A stretch of DNA of 64,000 nucleotides, from positions 2,229,941 to 2,293,940 of the forward strand of contig NZ_CP039381.1 in assembly GCF_005601135.1 (NCBI RefSeq), read 5' to 3'. The position numbers and the translations under genes are program-made. Numbering within the stretch: the stretch's first letter is position 1; each line of letters begins with the position of its first letter. Source of the DNA: Ruminococcus bovis. GTDB lineage: Bacteria; Bacillota; Clostridia; Oscillospirales; Acutalibacteraceae. Below the pieces are notes generated by a model. The model worked only from the letters and a program-made list of their open reading frames with translations, searched no databases and had not been told where the DNA came from. Positions 44,841 to 53,139 of the stretch are shown here, in pieces.

Positions 44841-45678
44841 ACGTATCTTCTTCATTATTATCTTTTTCGGTTTTAGTATCTTTATTTTCTTTATTGGCTC
44901 TACCAACATTATAGACTATATAAATAAAAAGTAAAACCCCTAAAGTTACTAATATACCCATAACAAAAAGTGACTTTGGTTCGCTATTATCTGTATAAGC
45001 ATTATCCATAGGAGAAGTTGTTGATGCACTTTCTTTATTGTCACCACCAACATAGTTAACCTTTGGAACTTTTACAGAATCAGCCTTTCCATTTGTAGAA
45101 TTATTTGAACCATAGGTTTTGCTACTTGTATTATTACTTTTACCGGAACTCTTGCTACTATTGCTTTTAATTCTTTTAGAAGTGATTTTATTTTCTTCAA
45201 TTTTCATTTCAGCACCATAAACTGAACCTATTGATAATTTATTGCCATTATTATCTACAGGATCAGAAATAGCTAAACCAAAATCAGTTATACCGGTATC
45301 AACTGACTTAAATTTAAAGGAAATAATCTTTGCTTTACCGTTAAACTTATAGCCATAAGAACAAAGAACTATTGCATTTACTTTGCCATTAGAATTCTTT
45401 TTCTTAACATCAAATGCTTTATCAGGCGAATCAACTTTTCTAAATTCTACAGACTCAGAATCATAAGTAATTGTAACATTAAATGCTGATAAATTAGCAT
45501 TACCGTTAACAATTAAGTCTACATTAAATAATCTGTTTTTATATACAGAATCACAAGACAAAGAAAAGTCAATTTTAGAACTTGCATTTGTATTGAGTGT
45601 TGTAATGGGTACAGTCAGCAACAACAAAGCTGTCAGTAAAAATATTGAAAATATTTTCTTGTAGTTATATATTTTCAT
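44839..45678 (-). CDS. Cohesin-like domain protein with C-terminal membrane anchor
   Basis: This 279-residue protein has a signal peptide (about 1-32), a cohesin-like beta domain (about 33-160) with VYKNRLFNVDLIVNG, LSAFNVTITYDSESVEFRKV, VLCSYGYKFNGKAKIISF and DTGITDFGLAISD, a Ser/Asn/Thr/Lys-rich linker (about 165-230), one membrane segment (about 235-258) and a charged cytoplasmic tail. This is the architecture of a cell-surface cohesin anchor, able to bind dockerin proteins such as that at 19066. It is not proof of pairing; cohesin-like domains also occur in non-cellulosomal proteins. Its terminator overlaps the stop. Confidence 0.75.
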   Translation of the reverse strand: MKIYNYKKIFSIFLLTALLLLTVPITTLNTNASSKIDFSLSCDSVYKNRLFNVDLIVNGNANLSAFNVTITYDSESVEFRKVDSPDKAFDVKKKNSNGKVNAIVLCSYGYKFNGKAKIISFKFKSVDTGITDFGLAISDPVDNNGNKLSIGSVYGAEMKIEENKITSKRIKSNSSKSSGKSNNTSSKTYGSNNSTNGKADSVKVPKVNYVGGDNKESASTTSPMDNAYTDNSEPKSLFVMGILVTLGVLLFIYIVYNVGRANKENKDTKTEKDNNEEDT

Positions 45679-45763
45679 AAAATCAAATCTCTCTAAATGA
45701 TTTATATACTACAGTAATTATATAAGTTATAGAAAGATTAGTCAAGAAATATGAAGTTCTATG

Positions 45764-46720
45764 TTAAATAGAAAATCCCATATCAGTAAGCATTGCTTTA
45801 TCTTCGTCAATATTGTTACCGGAAGTAGTTAGCATATCACCTGTAATAGTAGCATTAGCACCGGAAGTAAATGCTTTTTCACCGGAATTACTCATTAAAG
45901 TTCTACCTGCTGCAAGTCTAATGTATGCAGTAGGATTAATAAATCTAAACATTGCAACAGTACGCAAAATTTCTTTCTCAGTAAGTGTTGGCAAATCTTC
46001 GTAACAAGTACCCTTAATAGGAATAAGTGAATTAAGAGGAATTGACTCAACATCAAGTTCGGCTAAAGTAAGAGCCATATCAATTCTATCTTCAAAGGTT
46101 TCTCCCATACCGATAATGCCACCTGAACATACAGTTAAACCTGCTTTATGAGCAGTTTTTATACCATTGATTTTGTCATCAAAAGTGTGAGTTGTGCATA
46201 CATTCGGAAAATTTCTTCTGGATGTTTCAATATTTTCATGGTACATACTTACACCACTGTCTTTTAACTTTTTGAAAGTTTCTTCTGTTACAAGACCATG
46301 AGATGCACAAAGACAAATATCATATTTATCATGCATTTCTTTATATGCTTTACAAGCCTTTTCTAAGTCCTCACCCTCTAGGGTTCTACCTGCTGTAACG
46401 ATAGAATATCTATGTACACCTTTGTTGTAGTGATATTCACAATCCTTAACAATTTCTTCAGGTTCAAGGAATTTGTATCTCTCAACACTTGTGTGATGAT
46501 GGGCACTTTGTGCACAAAACTTGCAGTTCTCACTACAACCACCACTACGACCATTGATAATAGAGCATAAGTCTATATGATTACCACATAGCTTTTCTCT
46601 GATTTCATCAGCACCACTGCATAGTTCATCTAAATCAACTGTCTTGAAAAATGAAAGGTCATCTTCCCTAGTCAATCTCTTGCCATTTATAATATCATTA
46701 GATAACTTCTTAATATCCAT
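45764..46720 (-). CDS. bioB: Biotin synthase
   Basis: Starting at ATG 46720, with GAGG nine bases upstream, gives 318 residues. The radical SAM motif is CSENCKFCAQ (CxxxCxxC), and the family's second cluster ligands and substrate residues are in YHENIETSRRNFPNVCTTH and GGIIGMGE. The C-terminal YIRLAAGR region carries the cluster-binding Arg. It inserts sulfur into dethiobiotin. The gene is alone, with no other bio genes, and has a BirA-like operator over its promoter, so it is probably biotin-repressed. Confidence 0.97.
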   Translation of the reverse strand: MDIKKLSNDIINGKRLTREDDLSFFKTVDLDELCSGADEIREKLCGNHIDLCSIINGRSGGCSENCKFCAQSAHHHTSVERYKFLEPEEIVKDCEYHYNKGVHRYSIVTAGRTLEGEDLEKACKAYKEMHDKYDICLCASHGLVTEETFKKLKDSGVSMYHENIETSRRNFPNVCTTHTFDDKINGIKTAHKAGLTVCSGGIIGMGETFEDRIDMALTLAELDVESIPLNSLIPIKGTCYEDLPTLTEKEILRTVAMFRFINPTAYIRLAAGRTLMSNSGEKAFTSGANATITGDMLTTSGNNIDEDKAMLTDMGFSI

Positions 46721-46746
46721 TATTGTCAACCTCTTTTCTATAAGAG

Positions 46747-46775
46747 ATTATAATTGATATTCTGTATAATGTCAA
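46747..46775 (-). promoter_or_regulatory. Promoter of bioB
   Basis: On the minus strand TTGACA and TATAAT are separated by 17 bp, a near-perfect housekeeping promoter 27 bp from the start codon. Confidence 0.85.
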
Positions 46776-46800
46776 CCTATATTATAGTTATTGTTAACAT
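46769..46800 (-). promoter_or_regulatory. BirA-type operator overlapping the bioB -35 box
   Basis: ATGTTAAC-N16-GTTGACAT on the minus strand is an inverted repeat with one mismatch, like Firmicutes BirA boxes. The right half contains the TTGACA -35 box, so binding would block RNA polymerase. Confidence 0.75.
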
Positions 46801-46803
46801 TTA

Positions 46804-46841
46804 CAAAAATCACCCCTACTCAAGTTAATGAATAGAGGTGA
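46804..46841 (-). terminator. Terminator between the Big_2 remnant and bioB
   Basis: The imperfect stem TCACC-CTA / TAG-GGTGA is followed on the minus strand by five T residues. Confidence 0.6.
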
Positions 46842-46861
46842 AGAATTGAGGTGTATAGACA

Positions 46862-47310
46862 TTACTTAATAACAATCATATATCTTAGTTGTTTGTTACT
46901 GCCATCTTTAGTCTTACAATTTACATAGCAAGTTCCTTTTTTCTTAGCAGTTACTTTAGCCTGTACATAGCAATGCTTTTTATCTTTTGAATAATAAATT
47001 TTAGTATTACTAATTTTAACTAATTTATTATTTGCTGACCAATTACAGTTTTTGTAAGTAGCATTAATTTTCTTAACTTCTACTTTAAGAGTAATTGAAT
47101 GTTTTTTCTTAACATTAATTTTCGACTGAGTGTAGTTAGTCTTTTCGATACTTTGTACCTTATTCTTACCAACAACAACTAAGCAATTATTAGACTTCTT
47201 ATTACTACCATCTTTAGCAGTAGCTTGAACATAGCACTAACAGATAGACAAACAGAAAATACTGAAGAAAGAATGATTGTTGATAATAAGATTGAAATAA
47301 ATTTCTTCAT
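46862..47310 (-). pseudogene. Secreted Big_2 protein remnant with internal deletion
   Basis: ATG at 47310 with AAAGGAG upstream opens a signal peptide (MKKFISILLSTIILSSVFSV). The sequence then joins in another frame to the end of one Big_2 domain (QATAKDGSNKKSNN) and a second one (VVVGKNKVQSIEKTNYTQSK ... TKDGSNKQLRYMIVIK). So a deletion has removed the first domain start and shifted the frame. About 150 residues would remain. No function is expected. Confidence 0.75.
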
Positions 47311-47756
47311 ACTTTTTTCTCCTTTTAAAATAAATTATTTAACGATAAGTAATATAAATGATATATTACTCTTTACTTATATAGTAATTATACCATGAAA
47401 CAAGCACAAGATGTTGTGATTTGCGTAAAAAATTTTAAAAATTTAAAGAAATATTTATAAAAATATTGAAATTTTAGTTGTAAAGTAATATAATAAAAAA
47501 GGAAAGCAAAAAGCTTTCTACGGTGTAATTTTACGGTTTTATGAGAAATAAGAAGGTGCAGAAATGTATCTTCTTATTTTTTACTTTTGTGCAAATTTCA
47601 ATAATATAATTACAAATGAATTAATTTTATTATAACATTTGAAAAATGAATTTTCAAGATTTTAGTACAAATATTGATAATTTTATATTCAAAATAACAA
47701 AAAGAACCACTAATGAATAATCCATTAGTGGTTCTAACTTTTGTATTGTTAAAAAA
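47311..47756. other. Non-coding AT-rich stretch with two hairpins
   Basis: No supported gene lies here. It holds a hairpin at 47546-47582 (AAATAAGAAG / CTTCTTATTT, then T residues, plus strand) and a terminator-like hairpin at 47698-47735 (AGAACCACTAATG / CATTAGTGGTTCT, T-run on the minus strand), which fits the end of the Big_2 fragment at 47757. The plus-strand frame over 47713-47988 is an antisense shadow. Confidence 0.7.
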
Positions 47757-47905
47757 TTATTTAACCTTTACTTTACACTTTAGAGTGATACCGTTTGCCT
47801 TTACTGTAATAGTAGCATTACCCTTTTTCTTAGCAACTACTTTACCCTTAGCATTTACAGTAGCAACCTTAGTATTAGATGACTTGAATGTTACCTTGCC
47901 GGTTG
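47757..47905 (-). pseudogene. C-terminal Big_2 domain fragment
   Basis: About 48 codons of one Big_2 domain remain ([19 protein letters not shown], then [15 protein letters not shown], stop at 47757-47759). The 5' end is cut where plus-strand sequence of another protein starts, near 47901-47905. Its own terminator is at 47698-47735. Confidence 0.75.
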
Positions 47906-48656
47906 GTATTATAAGGATGGCAAGGCATATAATTGGAACGATATATTATCAGGTGAAGTTCACCTATATGCTCATTGGATTAATGTAAATACAGTTGAAA
48001 AAACTTCTGATGATACAAAGGTGTTCAGCAACGGCTTAACTTCTTATAACGAATTTGACTTATTTGGTGTACAAATTCGTAATGCTAAAAAGGATGATAA
48101 CTATCCTAACGGTACACATGGATTTGATGTATCAGGCTTAAGATTTGTTACTTCTCTAAGTGAAAATATACTAAGTCAACTTGATAACCTTTCATCTTCT
48201 AAACCTGAATATGGTTACATTATTGCAAAAGAAAGCACTGCAAAAAATAATGCTAAAGGCAATAATTATAAGCTGGAATATAACGGTACAAATGTTAATG
48301 GCAAGGACACAACTAAAGAGTATTATTATGTACAAAACCAAAATTGTACAAGTCAGGTTGGTGGATATGGTAGTCAAGTCCCTCTTGAGCACTTTAATAA
48401 TAAGTCAGAAACATACCGTATTTATTCTGCTGTAATTACCTATAAAAATGATGGTCAACATACTGAAGAACAAATTGAACAAGCTAAATCAACTAATGTT
48501 ATTGATAGATCATATATTCGTTATACAGATGCAAATGGTTTATTGAGAACCCATTACAACGATTATACCGGCACTAATGTTTATGGTGGTTGTAGTACTA
48601 ACTTCAATTATGTTAATTCATTTATTCAAAACAATTATAATATTGTTGGTAAATAA
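47901..48656 (+). pseudogene. 5'-truncated secreted protein with Flg_new repeat end
   Basis: The frame opens at the junction with [16 protein letters not shown] and EVHLYAHWI, the typical end of a Listeria-Bacteroides (Flg_new) repeat. A region of about 210 residues follows (GFDVSGLRFVTSLSEN, LEHFNNKSETYRIYSAVITY), similar to C-terminal domains of secreted Ruminococcaceae proteins. The signal peptide and start are gone; a first ATG at 48081 is not credible, and the GTG at 48021 lacks a ribosome site. It joins head to head to the Big_2 fragment. Confidence 0.7.
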
Positions 48657-48670
48657 TAATAATTAATTCT

Positions 48671-48704
48671 AAAACCCCTTTTAGTATTAAACTAAAAGGG
48701 GTTT
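48671..48704 (+). terminator. Terminator after the Flg_new remnant
   Basis: AAACCCCTTTTAG and CTAAAAGGGGTTT perfect arms flank a 7-base loop. Confidence 0.88.
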
Positions 48705-48719
48705 ACTTTTCAATCAAAA

Positions 48720-48749
48720 TTGACAAAAAAATAACGATTATGATATAAT
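48720..48749 (+). promoter_or_regulatory. Promoter of the TAXI-GltS operon
   Basis: TTGACA at 48720-48725 and TATAAT at 48744-48749 are spaced by 18 bp. The ribosome site AAGAAGG follows before the ATG. Confidence 0.82.
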
Positions 48750-48783
48750 AAAGTAGAAAAATTATGTCATAAGAAGGGATTAA

Positions 48784-49734
48784 ATGAAAAAGATAATTGC
48801 AATATTGCTTTCATTGATATTTGTTGTTTCTTTGTGTAGTTGTTCATCAGATGATGATAAAATTCGTTTTGGTGCTGCCGGTATTGGTGGTATTTATAAC
48901 GAAACAGTTACATCAATCAGACAACTTGCTAATGAAAGTGGAAAGCTAAAAATCGAACAAAAAACTACTGCCGGTTCTGCAGCAAATGTAAGATTGCTTT
49001 CTCAAGGATATTTAGATGCAGCAATTGCTCAATCTGACATTGTGAGTGATGCTTATAATGGTGAAAACAATTTTGAAAAGTCAGGTGCATATAAAGGTTA
49101 TAGTGCTTTGGCATCTCTTTATACTGAGGCTTGTCATATTGTAGTAAGAAAAGACTCTAACATAAATTCAGTTGATGATTTGCTTGGTAAAACAGTTAGT
49201 GTGGGTGAAAAAGAATCAGGTTCCGAATTAAACGCAAAACAAATTCTTGCATCATATGGGCTAAACTCTAGGATGGTTAAGGAAGTTAACCTTGATTATG
49301 CCGAAGCTGCTAAGAAACTTGAAAATAAGGTAATTGACTGTTTATTTGTTACTGTTGGTATGAATGCAACTATTGTTGATGAATTAGCAAAGCAATGCGA
49401 TATTAAGCTACTTGAAATAGATAAAGCAACTTCTAATAAGCTAAAGTCAGCTTACTCTTATATTGATTACAAAATTCCAAAGAATACATATAACGGTCAA
49501 AACACAGATATAAATACTATCGGTATTAAATCTGTTATTCTGGTAAGTGACAAATTATCTAATGATAAAGTAAAAGAACTTGCTAAATTAATTTTCAATA
49601 ATGCAAAGGAAATTCAGTTAACTGTATCTGCAGATATTGACATTACAGAGGAAAATGCAGTTGAGGGCATTAACATTCCATTCCATAAAGGTGCTATTGA
49701 ATATTACAAAGAAAAAGGTATTACAGTTAAATAA
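48784..49734 (+). CDS. TAXI-family substrate-binding lipoprotein
   Basis: This 316-residue protein has a lipoprotein signal ending in VSLCSCSS (lipobox Cys about 20), so it is anchored outside the membrane. The TAXI (TRAP-associated extracytoplasmic immunogenic) fold is shown by FGAAGIGGIYNETVTSI, KTTAGSAANVRLLSQGYLD, SDIVSDAYNG and TVSVGEKESGSELNAKQIL. Known family members bind glutamate or other carboxylates for TRAP transporters. Here no TRAP membrane gene follows; a GltS symporter does, 27 bp downstream. It may deliver glutamate to it. Confidence 0.92.
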   Translation: MKKIIAILLSLIFVVSLCSCSSDDDKIRFGAAGIGGIYNETVTSIRQLANESGKLKIEQKTTAGSAANVRLLSQGYLDAAIAQSDIVSDAYNGENNFEKSGAYKGYSALASLYTEACHIVVRKDSNINSVDDLLGKTVSVGEKESGSELNAKQILASYGLNSRMVKEVNLDYAEAAKKLENKVIDCLFVTVGMNATIVDELAKQCDIKLLEIDKATSNKLKSAYSYIDYKIPKNTYNGQNTDINTIGIKSVILVSDKLSNDKVKELAKLIFNNAKEIQLTVSADIDITEENAVEGINIPFHKGAIEYYKEKGITVK

Positions 49735-49761
49735 CTATTAGCTGCGAAAGGATTGATAACA

Positions 49762-50949
49762 TTGGATATTACACTAGATATGTATCAAACAGTTGCAGTT
49801 GCTGTAGTTGTTTTGATGATAGGTAATTTCTTAAAGAAGAAAATTTCATTTTTGCAAAGATTCTGTATTCCATCACCTGTTATTGGTGGTTTGCTATTTG
49901 CAATATTTACATTAATATTGTACGCAACAGGAATTGCAGTAATTGTCTTTGATGACACATTAAAAGAAGTCTGTATGGTTCTGTTCTTTACTTCGGTTGG
50001 TTTCCAAGCCAACTTAAAAGTCCTCAAAAGTGGTGGTAAAGCACTTATCGTATTCCTTGTGCTAGTTGTTGCTCTTATGATTGGACAGAACTTTGCTTCA
50101 ATCGGACTTGCAAATGTACTGGGACTTGACTCCTTAACAGGTATGACAACAGGTTCTATCCCTATGATTGGTGGTCATGGTACTGCCGGTGCATTTGGTC
50201 CTGTACTAGAGGACTTTGGTGTTTCAGGTGCTACAACAGTATGTACTGCTGCTGCAACATTCGGTTTGATTGCAGGTTCACTAATGGGTGGTCCTATCGG
50301 TAACAGACTTATTAAAAAGCATAATCTACTAGATACTATAAAAACTGAAGATGACAGTTTCCTAGTTGAAGAAGAAGAAAAGCATGAAAGACATTTTTCT
50401 ATGTATGCTCCTGCAGTTTTTCAGTTGATTATTGCCGTAGGAATTGGTACAATAGTATCAGAACTACTTTCACTTACAGGAATGACATTCCCTATTTATA
50501 TTGGAGCAATGATTGTTGCTGCTATTATGAGAAACATAGGTGAATACACAGGTAAAATTACTATTCATATGGGTGAAATAAATGACCTAGGTGGTATTTG
50601 TCTATCTCTATTCTTAGGTATAGCAATGATTACACTTAAGTTATGGCAATTAGCTGACCTAGCATTACCACTGGTTATCCTACTAGCAGGTCAAGCAGTA
50701 CTTATGTTCTTATTTGCTTATTTTGTTGTATATAACATTATGGGTAGAGATTATGATGCTGCAGTAATTGCTGCAGGTACTTGTGGTTTTGGTATGGGTG
50801 CTACGCCTAATGCTATGGCTAATATGCAAGCTATTTGTGATAAATATGCTCCATCAGTTAAGGCATATTTGATTATTCCTATTGTAGGTAGTTTGTTTGC
50901 TGATTTCTTAAACAGCTTAACAATAACATTCTTTATTAATTTATTGTGA
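49762..50949 (+). CDS. gltS: GltS-type sodium/glutamate symporter
   Basis: Starting at TTG 49762, with AAGGA nine bases upstream, gives 395 residues; TTG 49753 is too close to it. About ten to twelve membrane segments are seen, with the family repeats ITLDMYQTVAVAVVVLMIG, IGGHGTAGAFGPVLEDFG and GTCGFGMGATPNAMANMQAI, the inverted-repeat reentrant loops binding glutamate and sodium. A central cytoplasmic loop (about 185-215) is acidic. It normally works without a binding protein; here it follows a TAXI protein directly. Confidence 0.93.
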   Translation: MDITLDMYQTVAVAVVVLMIGNFLKKKISFLQRFCIPSPVIGGLLFAIFTLILYATGIAVIVFDDTLKEVCMVLFFTSVGFQANLKVLKSGGKALIVFLVLVVALMIGQNFASIGLANVLGLDSLTGMTTGSIPMIGGHGTAGAFGPVLEDFGVSGATTVCTAAATFGLIAGSLMGGPIGNRLIKKHNLLDTIKTEDDSFLVEEEEKHERHFSMYAPAVFQLIIAVGIGTIVSELLSLTGMTFPIYIGAMIVAAIMRNIGEYTGKITIHMGEINDLGGICLSLFLGIAMITLKLWQLADLALPLVILLAGQAVLMFLFAYFVVYNIMGRDYDAAVIAAGTCGFGMGATPNAMANMQAICDKYAPSVKAYLIIPIVGSLFADFLNSLTITFFINLL

Positions 50950-50969
50950 TAATTTGGAGGTAATGTTTT

Positions 50970-51143
50970 ATGAAGGACAAGTCAAAAGACAAGTATAGTT
51001 TCAATTCAGAAAATTTAGCAGTACCTGAAGTTCACACAGGAAAAGTAAAGCAAAATGATATTGTGGAAGATAATGATGATGAACCGGTTCTATATGATGT
51101 AGCAGTTCCGGAAGTTCACATTAAGAAAAAGAAGAAAAAGTAA
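50970..51143 (+). CDS. Small charged protein with duplicated AVPEVH motif
   Basis: This 57-residue protein has GGAGG nine bases before the ATG and starts 20 bp after gltS, so it is part of the operon. It has no signal or membrane segment. The motif AVPEVH appears twice (residues 17-22 and 45-50), each followed by a short basic stretch, with a run of six Lys at the C-terminus and an acidic middle. It could be a cytoplasmic partner of the symporter. No family is recognised. Confidence 0.75.
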   Translation: MKDKSKDKYSFNSENLAVPEVHTGKVKQNDIVEDNDDEPVLYDVAVPEVHIKKKKKK

Positions 51144-51153
51144 TATGTAACAC

Positions 51154-51195
51154 AAAAGTCCTAGGATGATAATTTCATCTTAGGACTTAATTTTT
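51154..51195 (+). terminator. Terminator of the TAXI-GltS operon
   Basis: AAGTCCTA-GATGA and TCATC-TAGGACTT arms flank a 5-base loop, followed by T residues. Confidence 0.88.
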
Positions 51196-51228
51196 TAATA
51201 AATATGACTAATTTAAATTCTGATAATC

Positions 51229-51384
51229 TTATTTATTATTTTCTTCAATATACTTTTCTTCTAGTAATTTTTCCATTACTTCAATATCATCAGTATTTGT
51301 AGAATCAAGAATTACAAATTTATAGCTACTAGTATTTTTAGTTATACTGTCTATCTCTTTATAATTATTTTTATCTTTGCTCAT
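51229..51384 (-). CDS. Small hypothetical protein (51 aa)
   Basis: ATG at 51384 with AGGA upstream opens 51 codons. The product is acidic and soluble (KFVILDSTNTDDIEVMEKL, then EEKYIEENNK). It lies convergent to the TAXI operon and downstream of the tRNA. No family is recognised. Confidence 0.55.
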   Translation of the reverse strand: MSKDKNNYKEIDSITKNTSSYKFVILDSTNTDDIEVMEKLLEEKYIEENNK

Positions 51385-51414
51385 TTCATATAATCCTAAC
51401 AATTAAAGTAAAAT

Positions 51415-51440
51415 AAAAAGCCCATTAGAATGGGCTTTTT
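51415..51440 (-). terminator. Terminator of the tRNA-Ser gene
   Basis: AAAAAGCCCATT and AATGGGCTTTTT arms with a tiny loop, directly after the CCA end on the minus strand. Confidence 0.85.
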
Positions 51441-51441
51441 A

Positions 51442-51533
51442 TGGCGAAGGGTTGGGGATTCGAACCCCAGATTTTGTTTTCACAAAATACAGTATTTCGA
51501 GTACTGGACCATTGACCACTCGGACAACCCTCC
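51442..51533 (-). tRNA. tRNA-Ser (anticodon CGA)
   Basis: On the minus strand the acceptor arm GGAGGGT pairs with ACCCTTC, the discriminator is G, and CCA is encoded. The anticodon arm is CAGTA-CTCGAAA-TACTG, giving anticodon CGA for UCG codons. There is a long variable arm (TTTTGTGAAAACAAAA) typical of tRNA-Ser, and the T arm is CTGGGGTTCGAATCCCCAA-like. All stems close. Confidence 0.95.
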
Positions 51534-51621
51534 AAATAAATAGGAAGTGTGCTAAATTAATACCACACTTACCTTTAATTATACAACTTTTCTTAATTCA
51601 AATAATGCAATAATAGAATTA

Positions 51622-53139
51622 TTATATCTTTTTATACTTTTTCTGCATTTTCTTATTTCTGAAAGTATGACCTTTAGTATAAATAACTATTAGTATTACA
51701 ACTATAATAATTACTGCAACAACAATATACCAAACATATGACGGAATTGAATTTAGATTAAAGCACCTTACATTAATCCACATTTGGTTCATTCTCTTAT
51801 TTTCATCACTGTTAAAGAACATCATTACTGCACAACGGTTCAAAATATCTTCTGTCGGATATTGAGCAAACAGTTGTCTTTTTGTTTGGTCTTTTGTTGT
51901 CTTTAAAATATAATTTTTATCATCGGAATTACCTGTAAAGAAGAAACCTACAGGATAATCAACTGAATCTTCATCATCTTCTGCACCGTAGTTCCAATTA
52001 AGATATTCAAAAATTCTATTGTCATTTCCACCTGAAATACAACTAGTATAACCGATATAGTACATATTACGAATAACATTATCAGGTCTTGATACAAAGT
52101 TAATAAATGACTCAGCAACTTGTTGCTTTTCTTTATCACCGTTAATACCTTGCTTTAGCATTACCCAACCGTCACACCATAGATTTGAACATTCCTTAGG
52201 TACTGCATATTCAAGGTAACAATTGTCTTCTTCAGCTTGGTCAAGGCTATATACTGCATCTCCTGACCATTGGAAATTAGCAACTACTTTACCTGACACC
52301 ATATCGGATTTACCACTATCAGTTTCAAATGAATAAACATTATCCTTGATACCTTGCAATCTTTCCTCAGCTTTATCAACTGTTGATTGAGAAGTATCAT
52401 TCATTAATTTAGTGATTCGTTCATTATAGTTTTTAGAATTCTTAAATTCACTTGTTGACATTTTGTCTGAATTTATAAGACCTAAAACTGCAAAATAACT
52501 ATCTCTAACACTATCTTTAATAGTGATTTGTCGGCTATACTTTTTATTTTCAAGTATCTTCCATGTTGAAGCATCTTCTGTTGATACAACTTTAGGGTTA
52601 TATACAAAGCCCATTGTACCCCACATATAACCGGCTGAATAATCACTCCACTTTTTGTTATCAATCTTAGTTGTATCCATTAAGTTTTTGATATATGGAG
52701 AAACACCTTTTGCATAATAATTGTACTTATTACTTGTATCGAAAAATTCCTTTGACAAAGGTACTAACATATCTTCATCAATCATTTTCATACCCATATA
52801 ATCAGAAGGACAAACTAAATCAAAATTATCACCTAGAGTAATTTGGTTATATAAATCCTCATTTGTACCGTAAGTTGAATATTCTACTTTAACCTTTTTA
52901 CCATAGGTTTTGTAATACCAATTTTCAAAATCAGTAATCATAGAATTTTTACCGATTATATCACCACTATCAAGGTCAATGGTATCATCTTTGTCCCAAT
53001 TACCCTCATCAATATATTCTTCGCAATTTGAAATTCTAAGGGTAATAACATCATTATCTTTTGCAGATACTGACATAGGCAAAATGAAAATAGATGCAGT
53101 TATTAATAGCACAACTAAAATAGAAATTAATTTTTTCAT
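51622..53139 (-). CDS. potD: Polyamine ABC transporter substrate-binding protein, C-terminally anchored
   Basis: This 505-residue protein has an N-terminal signal peptide (about 1-26, ending VSAKD) without a lipobox Cys. The PotD-like binding domain follows (LRISNCEEYID, YSTYGTNEDLYNQIT, FDLVCPSDYMG, WGTMGFVYNPK, VANFQWSGDAVYSL, WCDGWVMLKQG). A single membrane segment lies near residues 468-490 with a Lys-rich tail. It is thus held to the membrane at its C-terminus rather than by lipid. It is also longer than usual PotD (about 350) by an insertion of about 60 residues and the anchor. Overlaps potC by 4 bp. Confidence 0.93.
   Translation of the reverse strand: MKKLISILVVLLITASIFILPMSVSAKDNDVITLRISNCEEYIDEGNWDKDDTIDLDSGDIIGKNSMITDFENWYYKTYGKKVKVEYSTYGTNEDLYNQITLGDNFDLVCPSDYMGMKMIDEDMLVPLSKEFFDTSNKYNYYAKGVSPYIKNLMDTTKIDNKKWSDYSAGYMWGTMGFVYNPKVVSTEDASTWKILENKKYSRQITIKDSVRDSYFAVLGLINSDKMSTSEFKNSKNYNERITKLMNDTSQSTVDKAEERLQGIKDNVYSFETDSGKSDMVSGKVVANFQWSGDAVYSLDQAEEDNCYLEYAVPKECSNLWCDGWVMLKQGINGDKEKQQVAESFINFVSRPDNVIRNMYYIGYTSCISGGNDNRIFEYLNWNYGAEDDEDSVDYPVGFFFTGNSDDKNYILKTTKDQTKRQLFAQYPTEDILNRCAVMMFFNSDENKRMNQMWINVRCFNLNSIPSYVWYIVVAVIIIVVILIVIYTKGHTFRNKKMQKKYKKI

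Noticed and set aside
47713..47988. Plus-strand 91-codon ORF
   Set aside because: It is antisense to the Big_2 fragment and crosses the rearrangement junction; no ribosome site or family features.
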